This document shows, one piece after another, positions 55,886 through 64,000 of a stretch of DNA of 64,000 bases (within the stretch, counting starts at the first letter, position 1; every line of letters starts with the position of its first letter). The position numbers and the translations under genes were made by a program. Origin of the DNA: Micractinium sp. NFX-FRZ (lineage: Eukaryota; Chlorophyta; Trebouxiophyceae; Chlorellales; Chlorellaceae); the NCBI GenBank assembly GCA_029339195.1, contig JAPTJF010000147.1, forward strand, positions 62,001-126,000, in the 5' to 3' direction. The notes under the pieces were generated by a model that saw only the letters and a list, made by a program, of their open reading frames with translations, did not search any database and had not been told where the DNA came from.

Positions 55886-57936
55886 ATGGGCGCCGCATTC
55901 CGCATTCTCTGTGGCCTGCTGGCCACCTTCTTGGCGGCGGTGATGTGTGCGGCCAACGCTGTGGTCAAGCTGCGTGGCCGGGGTGAGCGCAGCGTGCACA
56001 GCACCAACAGCGCGCCGCGCCAGGCTGGACACCTGCCATGTGCCGTGGTGGCTGCGGCTTCCTGCCCTGCGCCGGGATCTCTGTTGGGCCATGCGCCAGC
56101 CGACGATCTGCGTGTGCTGGGAACAGCTGCTCCTGCAAGCACCTGCCCTGCCCTGCCCTGTGCTGCTCGCTGTCCCGCCTGCTATGGGCTGTGGGCTGTC
56201 GCTCTGCGCCCTGCATGCTGTATTGACCGTCATTTCGGCGTCCTACATGGCGCCTCGTGTGGTCCGCCATTCGCGTGTTATCGTCCTCCCGGACAGCAGT
56301 CACCATCTGAAGGTGCTTGCACCCCTGCAGGCAATGCAACCAAGCGGAAGAAGCAAAGCGTCCGAAATGCTGCAGCAGACCTGCGGGAGCAGCTCCTACA
56401 GGAGCAGCTGACGGATCCTGCACCGCCAGCTGCAGCGGCAGCACCTGCCGTGCCTCCATCAGCTGTTGCGGCGCCAGATGCAGCGGCGGCACTTGCCGTG
56501 CCTCCACCGGGTGCAGCGGCAGCACCTGCCGTGCCTCCACCGGCTGCGGCGCCGCCGGGGCAGGTGCAGGTGGATATTGTGCAGGCGCAGGTGCAGATTC
56601 GCAACGGCTTCGATGCATTTGTGCGGCACGCCACCGAGCTGTCTGGTGAGGCTCTCTCTCATAAGGCAGCCCATTATGTGGAGGCAGACGCAAGGGGCCA
56701 GGTGGCCGACGACTGCTGCCGGTGCAGCACGCCTGCCACATACTGTTGCACTCATGACCGTGGCACTCATGTTGTGTTGGCACCTGCAGGAGTGGAAGTG
56801 CCAGCTGGCATCGGTCTGGACGGCACACACTTTGCATTCCTCCCAAGTGAGACGGGCCGATGGCTGGTGGGCGCAGGGGTTGCCGCCATGCAGCATGCGT
56901 GCGCCTGGCATGATGACAGTGCTGGCTGCTTGGAGGGCCGGCAACAGTAGTGTGCACGGGCTGGGGCGTGGCTTGGCGCTCGCTTCACCTCGGGACTGAC
57001 GGGCACCCTTGCTTTCTTTGCTGCTTTGCGCAGAGGCGGACACACTCGAGCTGCTCTCCCGCATGGAGCACGTGCTGGATGGGAAGTCCATCAGAAAGGC
57101 GATCTCCAACCGCCTAGATTCTGTCAAGTGGCCGGTGAGTGCAGTTGCGGCGTCGCACCCTGCGCACCTTGTCATTCATTCAGTCAGAACACAGCGCTGC
57201 AGCAACATGCACCGGGGCGGGCTGCCCACGCGGCACGCTTCAGTCAAGGCCGTGCAGTGGGGTGCTGCAACATGTGCGGTCCCCGCGCAGCAGCTCTTGA
57301 CTTGACCACCAAGGCTTTGGCTGTCTCGCCAAACCGCAGGGTTGCCAGCTGCACCGTCACCGCTCCCGCTGCGCGCCTTGCCCCCGCCCCTGCCCCCTTC
57401 CTTATCGGAGGTAGGATTTCGCCAATACAAACTGGCGAACCTGCCTCCCTCCACTCCAACCTGTATGACTGCAGGCGTTCCCCAGCTGGCAGTTCCTGGG
57501 GCGCGTCATCCTGTGCGTCATGTTCTTCCTGTTCAGCGACCTGCGCACTCTGGCTGGCACGCCTGTCTACAACACCTACATGTGGCGCGGGCTGGTGTGG
57601 CCCTGGCTGGGCCTCTGGGCCGTGCTGCTGCTAAGCTTTTTTGTTGCACTGCCTGCCAAGATGGTGGTGGGAGCGGTGGTGGTAGCGGTGGTTGCCGCCA
57701 TCCCCTTTATGAACGCTCTCTCAGGGATGCTCGTCATCTTTTACAAGGATGATGTGCCTTCCCGCCGTAAAGATATCGACACGCTGAAGCGCCTCTGCGA
57801 TGAGGCAGAGCAGCTGCTGCTGCTGCCGGCGCTGCGCACCCTGCTGCGCTGCAGCCACCTGGTGCGCACACTGCTCGAGCAGCTGAAGGCCACCCTGCTG
57901 CTGGCTCAGCAGGCCAACGACCTGTTTGAGCCTTGA
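55886..57936 (+). CDS. multi-pass membrane protein of unknown function
   Basis: Exons 55886-55982, 56331-56645, 57034-57134 and 57475-57936 give 324 residues. The start ATG lies in a textbook context, GCCGCCATGG. Residues 4-27 are hydrophobic (FRILCGLLATFLAAVMCAA), a membrane anchor or signal. A basic/charged stretch (KRKKQSVRNAAADLREQLL) and an Ala/Pro repeat region follow, built from APAVPPP-type units. Then come a helix (SRMEHVLDGKSIRKAISNRL) and a C-terminal block with two or three further membrane spans (FLGRVILCVMFFLFSD; LVWPWLGLWAVLLLSFFVAL; VVGAVVVAVVAAIPFMNAL) and a Leu-rich cytosolic-type tail. I do not recognise the family. It converges on the minus-strand gene ending at 58402. Confidence 0.7.
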
Positions 57937-58267
57937 CTGAGCTCCACGGTGGCCACTCGCCTGCGCGGCCTGCAGAAGCAGAGCCGCGCGGCGGCTGGCA
58001 AGTAACGTACCCTGTACATGTTGTGCGTATTCTGCCGTCTTTCATTGGTGCCTTGTACACCCCTCTTTCTTTGGTGCCTTACCCTTGTGCTTTTGCTGCC
58101 CCCTAAAACCTTCTTCCACCTTTTTCCAACTGGGTGCGTACCGTCCGAATCAAACTGTTACCCCCCTATAACCAACTCTCACACCGGCCTTCGTCAATTT
58201 TATGATGTGATCACAAACGCACACCACACACACATGCACATACAACCATGTGCTCTACTCCACTTCA

Positions 58268-58272
58268 TGTAA
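58268..58272 (+). terminator. poly(A) signal TGTAA of the membrane-protein gene
   Basis: TGTAA followed by an A run, 332 bases after the stop at 57936. Confidence 0.55.
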
Positions 58273-58284
58273 AAAACGAGGGTG

Positions 58285-58289
58285 TTACA
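58285..58289 (-). terminator. poly(A) signal TGTAA of the secreted-protein gene
   Basis: TTACA on the plus strand is TGTAA on the minus strand, 113 bases past the stop codon at 58402. Confidence 0.6.
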
Positions 58290-58401
58290 CAAGGGCAAGT
58301 ACGAAGTGCCAGCAGTGGGGCATGCAAGGGGTAGTAGCAACAAATGAAGTACAGAGCACGCATTTCAGCTGCCTGGGTGTGGCCGGCACGGCCCCCTCTC
58401 C

Positions 58402-59947
58402 TCATGCCTTGAGCATGCGGCGGGCGACCGCAGGCACCGGGGCAGGGGCGGGCGCTGGGGTGGCAGGCATGAAGGCGGTGCAGCCGGACATGGAGGTGAC
58501 AGTGAGCAGCACGCCGTAGGTCTGCTCAGCGTAGGCCTGCGGATGTGAAGGGCGGGGGGGAGGTGATGTGAGGAGGGTGCCAGGCGGGGCTCAGCGGGTA
58601 GGAGCGTGCATGGGTGGGGGCGCACAGGGGCATGGGTACATAGAAAAAAGCGGGCCCTCCAAGGATGGCAAGGCCCTCCTCCCTCCTGCCCTTGCACGGT
58701 GTGCTCAATCCCCAGCCGTGCGCCATGCTGGGGCCACGCCTCACCTTCATGCCGGCAATCTGCTCGCAGATCTGGCGGGCCGCGGAGGCCATGTCCTCCT
58801 GCGGGTAAATGCTGCCCCAGGTGTTGCCGCTGCTCTCGGGGATGCTGCGAGGGGGGCAAAGGGGCATGGGAATGGGGCAGGGTGCCGGTTGAGGGGCAGG
58901 TGTGTGAAGCGTGCACAGCTGGCCTGGCTGCAGTGCTCGTAACTGCCTCTGTAGCATCGGGAGGCAAGCTAAGAGGGCAGCTGTCAGAGGCCAGCAACTG
59001 AGCGTCCAGCTACCCATTGGGACAGAGCCCCGCTAATGAAGAGAAGGGATTCAGCTGGGCATGGTAATCTCAACCTGATGCGAGAGGCCAGGAGATTACA
59101 GACCCTGCCTTGTGTGACAGGCACCCCCTGACACAAATCAAGTCACCTGGGCATGATCATGTCGATTTGCTGGACAACAGTGTTGGCTGCCTGCACCAGG
59201 GTGTCCCACTGGCTCTGCTGGCTTGCCCAGTCGATTTCCCACCATGCGGTGGCGATGGAGTTGACGGACAGGGAGATCTGCTCCAGCATTGCCAGCACCT
59301 CTGGGCCGGAGACCAGCTTGACGGCGGCGACCTGCGCGTGGCGGCAGGGCAGGGGCGAGGCGGGGGAAGGAGGGCAGGGGGCACATTTGGGGTGCAGGGC
59401 CAGGCAGGGATTGCGGTTGGGTAGGGATGTGTACATTTTCCAGGGTGGGAGGGCGGCAGGACGGCAGGGCTTGTGGGTGCGCAAAACGACGACAGGGTGG
59501 GCGGGAGCGGTTGGGAGGAGTGCACGCCGACAGGGCGGGGCTGTCGGGTGCAGCTTCCATCTTTCGGCTCCAGCAGCCTTATATCCCGACGCTCACCTTG
59601 TTGCTGACGTCGTTCACAAAACCCTGGACCGACTCTTTGGTAAGGGAACTCTGGCCTGCACACACAAGGCCGGGCATGCGCGCGTCAGCAGGAGCAGCAA
59701 TGCAGCAGCGACCAGGCGGCTACCAAGCCGGAGATGCTCGCCAGAGAGAACCCCTACAATGCCCGCGAGCTCGATTGCAGATGGCTTGTCTTTGCAACAT
59801 GATCTCGTGCTTCCAACCGCCAAGGCATGCGGTCGCCCGGCTAACGAGAACCGCCAAATCACGGGCATAGTCACACACCCACCCACCTGCGACGCCCGCG
59901 ACCAGGCAAAGTGCGACCAGCGTCGCTGCGGCAAGCTTGGGAGCCAT
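58402..59947 (-). CDS. small predicted secreted protein of unknown function (179 residues)
   Basis: Exons in gene order 59947-59887, 59655-59597, 59331-59147, 58844-58745 and 58536-58402 join in frame. MAPKLAAATLVALCLVAGVA is a clear signal peptide. The mature part is mostly helical (LTKESVQGFVNDVSNK, VLAMLEQISLSVNSIATAWW, then ASAARQICEQIAGMK), with two cysteines and an Ala/Pro-rich stretch before the end VARRMLKA. There is no membrane span or known catalytic motif. It may be an extracellular or vacuolar four-helix-type protein; this is inference. A copy of its 3' end lies at 52974-53190. Confidence 0.75.
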
Positions 59948-60281
59948 CGTGTGCGGTGTGAACGGGCCGGGCAGTGAGGGGGCAAACGGTGCGCAGAAAC
60001 AATTGCAGTGGTGCGAGGAATGTGGGGCGGCGTGGGAGGAGCAGGGATCTGTGTAACCACCGTGCACAGCGGGCGCAGCATGCGCCACGCCGTGCCACAT
60101 CCGCAGGGCGAGAGGTTGCATTGCAACTTGCAAATAGAAGCTTTACAGTGCCGCCACGCAATTAAGCATGTGCAAGGCGCGCGAGCGTGCGAAACAAAAG
60201 GACAGAACAACGCATGGGCAGTGCATCAACAACCGGCGCCAATGGGCGCTGCCTCTAAACTAGTGTGCAGGAATGGACGGC
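59948..60281. other. intergenic region: secreted-protein promoter and transporter 3' UTR
   Basis: Both neighbours are on the minus strand. Nothing but the transporter's poly(A) signal is recognisable. Confidence 0.5.
60143..60147 (-). terminator. poly(A) signal TGTAA of the transporter gene
   Basis: TTACA on plus (TGTAA on minus), about 135 bases past the transporter stop at 60282. Confidence 0.6.
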
Positions 60282-63200
60282 TCAGGCTCTGCCCGAGGCG
60301 GTGCGCGGCGACGTGACGCCACCCTGCACCCCGCTGCTGCTGCCGCTGGCACCCTCCAACAGGCGTGCCGATTCTTCGTCGCGGCTGCCCTTCTGCGGGA
60401 CATGAGGCGGGGCGGGGCGGGGCGGGGCCAATTGTTGGGGCGGGGCGGTGGTAGCCGCCCAACTAGGGCAGGAAAACGCGGGCAAACTCATGGCAGCCCG
60501 GCCTCCAGCAGGGAGCGACAGAGCGGGCACACAGCTGGCGCACACCGGCAGCACAGCCCTCCATGCCCTAGCCCGTGCCGTCCGCCCGCCCGCTTCGCCA
60601 CCAAGCAGTGCTCACAACGATGACAAACAGGCGGGTCACACCGCCCCTGCCCAGCCGCCCAGCCCCACCATGACCCTTGCCCCTGCACTCCCCTGCCCCT
60701 CCTCTTCTCATGCCCGCCCCCTGCGCTCCTCGTCTGCCCACCCACCCCCCCTTTGCTGCCACCACATGCCCCTGCCAGGACCCGCTCCGCCCACCAGCAT
60801 GCCACCTGCGCGCTCGCACTCGCACCCCGCCTTGGCAGCAAGCAGGCAAGCCAGGCGGCGCACACCTCGGGCGTGGCAGAGGAGGAGGCCTGCACCTTGG
60901 GCGCCTGCATGGCCTGCAGCTTCTGGAAGTTGTACCAGCAGACGGCCAGGAAGGCCAGGCCGTAGCCCTCCAGGTTCAGGGCGGTCACGGGGGCCCTGGC
61001 GGGGGACGGAGGGCGGCGACGTAGTGGGGAGAGGGCGGTGGTTTATTGATGATAGTGAGACAAGCGGAAGGCAGGGCACCCACCTCTGGAGAGCTGCTGG
61101 AGGCTCTGATGGCACCCACACCACCCCGCTGCCTCACTCTGCGCTGCGCCAGCCGGCCGTGGCACGCAACCGTCCCGCCGGGGGCACACACAGCGCGTGC
61201 TCTGGGACGTCCCGCCGCCGCCCCCACCGCCACCGCCGGGAGGGGATCCACAGAACAGGCAGCTGTCCTTGGCCCTTGACACCGGGCTGCGCCGCCTGCC
61301 TTTCTCCCCCCACCGCCCCTGCCGGTGCTCACTCACTTGTACATGAGGTATGAGAGGAGGATGAGGATCCAGTCCTTGACCACCCCAGCAATGTTCATGG
61401 TCAGGGCAGACGTCTTGCCGATCAGCAGGAAGACGGCCATGTTGAGGCCTGCGCCGGGGGGAGGGGGCGGCGAGGGCGAGGCATTATTGTTTGTGATTTC
61501 TTGGTTGCGCGAAAAAGAGTGAACAGAGGTGTGATGATCAGGAACACGGCCGTGTTGAGGCCTGCGCAGGGAGGGTGGTGGTGCTTGGGCGAGGGCAAGG
61601 GCGAAGCAGGCGGGATGCAGGCAGGGTGGGACGCCATTTCAGGGAGCAACGGACAGGGCGCATCTGCACGTTCCAGCAAAGAACGAGCTCCCAGCGTCAA
61701 TCAACACACCCAGCCGGTCTGCCCTCCGTTTGCTGCCTGGCCCAACCGGGAAAAAAAATTGCACAACTGCCTGCCGGTGTGGCGTGCTGTCACAGTGCAG
61801 CACTCACCAAAGGCGGCCCCCGCGTTGGTGAGGAACACAAAGGGGTCTGCCTTGACGTTGGGGTCGTTCAGCAGCTTGGGCAGCTCCAGGAAGAACTGAG
61901 GAGGGGAAGGGAAGGGAAGAAAGAAAGAGGTCCTATGAGATCAGGGTGCACGACTTGACATGGTCAGCCAGCGCTTGAAAAAAAAGTGATGGGGCGGTAG
62001 TGCTTGCAGGTGGGTGGGAGGGTGGAGACGGGAGGAGCAGGAGGGGGCGGGAAAGGATGGTGTTTGTAGTCAGGGGGCGGGGCGGAGAACGAAAGCGCTG
62101 CCCAGCAGCCGTTGTGGCACCGTACGTGCATGAGCATGTAAGCCCGCCCCTCGCGCGCGGGCGGACAAGGCTGGCACCGCGGCTGCGCCCACACCCTCAC
62201 TCACGAAGGGTATGCAGAGGAAGGCGAAGCAGCAGGGCGCGATGAGATACAGCGTAGTGATGGGGTTCAGCTTGATGCCGCGGCGCTGCGGCAGGCAGGA
62301 CAGGAAGGCGAGAGGGACCGTTCAGCGTTTCAGGCAGAGGGCTGGAGCGAAGAGTTGGCGCGCGAGTTAAACGCTTGAGATGCACCGGGCCCTGATGCCA
62401 CTGCTCCCGTACCCTTTGCACGTGAGCTGCCTGCAACCTAGCTGGCTGTGCAACCCGCCCACCGTGCGACTGCAGCGGTCCCAACAGCAGCGCGATCCGC
62501 ACAGCTCTGCACCCAACACTCTTTCCCGCAACACCACACTGTGTGTGGTACCGCAAGTGGCAGCTATCGACGTAGCTGCCCACCTGCAGCAGGATCTGCA
62601 CCATCGTGCGGCACCCACTGGTCCCACCCCACCCGCCCCTGTTGCCCGCCCCGCCCCGCCCCCACCCCCACCCCTCACTGCACCACACCTGCAGCAGGAT
62701 CTGCACCAGGGTGAGGCGGGTGGACTCGGTTGCCACGCTGGCCATCTGCAGCACCACGCCAATCACCACAAAGTTGATCTCTGCAGGCAACAGGCGTGAA
62801 GGGAACAAAGGGAGGAAGTGTGCAGGGAAGTTGAGAGGCGTGAGGCTGGGTGGTGGTGTGGCCAAGCGGGCACCCGATGGCGCCGCTGCCTGTCGGTCGC
62901 TTGCATTTGCCCAGCCCATCCCAGCCAGGGCTGACGCAACTGCCACGGTCCGGCATGGCGCGGGCGCCGGCCCCCCACCCTGTCGGCAGCTGGGCCAGGC
63001 CTTATGCGGCGCAACGCAGCGGGACAGCGGGCAGGCTAGCCAGCGGGAGAGCGGGCGTGCCAGGCATTGCAGCGCACCTCCGTAGGACGCAATGGCCACT
63101 CCAATCGCAATCACAACCATGTTGACCAGGCGAGCTGCAGGAGGGGCGGGGGCCATCAGAAGCCATGACCCCGGTCAGTGCATACGCTCCTCACGCCGAC

Positions 63201-64000
63201 CAGCAGCACCACAGATGAGGAGCGCGGACAGCAGCAAACACAGACGCAGCGACAGCAGGAGCAGCACAGACCAGTTTGGATGCTGACAAGCAGACATCCC
63301 AGGAGGGGGCAGGACACAGCAGCGGACGCAAGCAGGCGTGGTGTGCAAGTCATCAGGCCGCCACTCACAGCTGTTGTATTGCTCAGTTCCAAACCCGCAG
63401 CCCACAATAAAGACAGCCACAGGCATAGTGGCCTGCGGGGGGCAGACAGAAGAGGGGAGGCGAAATGGGCCGGCAGCGATGCATGGTGCGGCTTGTTTAG
63501 CGCGTGCAGTGACATGGCGCCCCTGCCCCAAGCATCTGGCCGCCCCACTTGCAAGCATGCACCTGGTGGGCCCCTTTGACCAGGTGCCAAGCCTGTATGA
63601 CACGTCATGCCTTGTCACAACCCACTGCCCCTGCCCATCCACCGCGGCCCTACCTGCAACCACATCCGCCAGCGCAACTTCCCGCCCACCCACAGCATCA
63701 CCCGCTCACCCACAACAGCACCTTAAGCATCTGGATGAAGGACACAGATCAGCAGGCTGCTTACAGCACCGTGACCCCCAACACATGTCTTTGTGGTTCG
63801 TCTTCTCACGTACTTGCTTTTCCGGCCCATCCACCGACCCCGCCGTCTCCCCACCCCTCCTCGAGCACGTGAGTTGAGAGCAACCGAGAGGAGAGCCTTA
63901 GGCTGCGCTGCTCACCGACACATGTATCCACCCACCCACCGAGCAACCAGACACATACCCACCCAGCCACCCACAACAGCACCACACCTTGAGCATCTGA
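60282..64000 (-). CDS. triose-phosphate/nucleotide-sugar-type transporter (drug/metabolite superfamily), 5'-partial
   Basis: Exons in gene order 64000-63988 (partial), 63432-63369, 63134-63078, 62780-62689, 62285-62205, 61895-61808, 61448-61337, 60995-60866 and 60392-60282 cover about the last 248 residues. Diagnostic segments in family order: QMLK then [99 protein letters not shown]; and [19 protein letters not shown]. These are the membrane helices and the KD-containing loop of the TPT domain. Such proteins exchange phosphorylated sugars or nucleotide sugars across plastid or Golgi membranes; the substrate cannot be told here. The C-terminal tail ([13 protein letters not shown]) faces the cytosol. 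The N-terminus lies beyond the window. Confidence 0.88.
61540..61564 (-). repeat. duplicate of the start of a transporter exon with its acceptor
   Basis: On minus, GCGCAG|GCCTCAACACGGCCGTGTTC at 61561 down repeats the real exon start GCCTCAACATGGCCGTCTTC (61448 down), 113 bases upstream of it in the gene. The acceptor is intact; the reading [11 protein letters not shown] soon leaves the exon sequence. Confidence 0.8.
62582..62604 (-). repeat. duplicate of the end of a transporter exon with its donor
   Basis: On minus, TGGTGCAGATCCTGCTGCAG before GTGGG repeats the real exon end at 62711-62689 (VQILLQ), about 107 bases downstream in the gene. Both copies are followed by GT. Confidence 0.8.
63719..63760 (-). 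repeat. second copy of the SFIQMLK exon end of the transporter
   Basis: On minus it reads (S)VSFIQMLK followed by GTGCTG, and the window edge shows another QMLK plus GTGTGG (64000-63988). The 63719-63760 copy has an in-frame TGA eight codons before its end and no usable acceptor in between, so the copy at the window edge is taken as real. Confidence 0.65.

Larger units (their letters stand above)
57937..58401. other. shared 3' region of two convergent genes
   Basis: Less GC-rich than the surroundings. It carries one TGTAA on each strand, 17 bases apart (58268-58272 plus, 58289-58285 minus), so the two transcripts probably overlap by a few tens of bases. Confidence 0.6.

Noticed and set aside
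55640..56950. 436-codon plus-strand open frame
   Set aside because: It spans the first two exons of the membrane-protein gene and the intron between them, plus intronic sequence on both sides. The true reading needs splicing at 55982, 56331 and 56645.
62197..63156. 319-codon minus-strand open frame
   Set aside because: It reads through transporter introns. The membrane-helix motifs change frame at each splice site.

Overview
This is nuclear DNA from a GC-rich, intron-dense eukaryote, most likely a Chlorella-like trebouxiophyte green alga. The signs are short GT-AG introns every 50-500 bases, strongly GC-ending codons, Ala/Gln-rich low-complexity protein stretches and TGTAA poly(A) signals of the volvocine/chlorophyte type. 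Gene models were assembled by eye from frame, splice sites and, where available, comparison between paralogues in the window. Every complete model sums to a whole number of codons.

Layout. 309-2837 (+) is the 3' part of a D-2-hydroxyacid (phosphoglycerate-like) dehydrogenase. 3150-3660 is a relic of a kinase 3' end. 4315-29267 (+) holds three tandem receptor-like kinase genes (RLK-A, -B, -C), each with 19 exons at matching positions. 30026-32602 (-) is an ankyrin-repeat/U-box protein. 33699-41165 (-) is a fourth, inverted receptor-like kinase (RLK-E) with a diverged ectodomain. 41974-44306 (-) is a ZOP1-like zinc-finger/OCRE splicing factor, divergent from 44863-52760 (+), a large protein with three winged-helix-like repeats, a coiled coil, polyglutamine and kelch repeats. 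52974-53190 is a transposed fragment of the 3' end of the gene at 58402-59947. 53788-54689 (-) is a small unrecognised protein. 55886-57936 (+) is an unrecognised membrane protein, convergent with 58402-59947 (-), a small predicted secreted protein. 60282 to beyond 64000 (-) is a triose-phosphate/nucleotide-sugar-type transporter.

How the genes may work together. The four receptor kinases have signal peptides, an N-glycosylated ectodomain that looks like an internally duplicated right-handed beta-helix, one membrane segment, and a cytoplasmic TKL-type kinase in which the HRD arginine is serine (HSD, 'non-RD'). In land plants non-RD receptor kinases are often immune receptors, and U-box E3 ligases often act on receptor kinases. 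An algal surface-sensing cluster is therefore a reasonable but unproven reading. RLK-E's kinase half is a patchwork of its neighbours, introns included, which points to gene conversion.

Two structural themes stand out. One is a foldback array in an RLK-A intron containing three 161-base hairpins whose arms stay complementary although they differ between copies. The other is a recurrent pattern of short tandem duplications of exon ends together with their splice sites, seen in at least five genes. Some copies would give alternative C-termini or stops if used.
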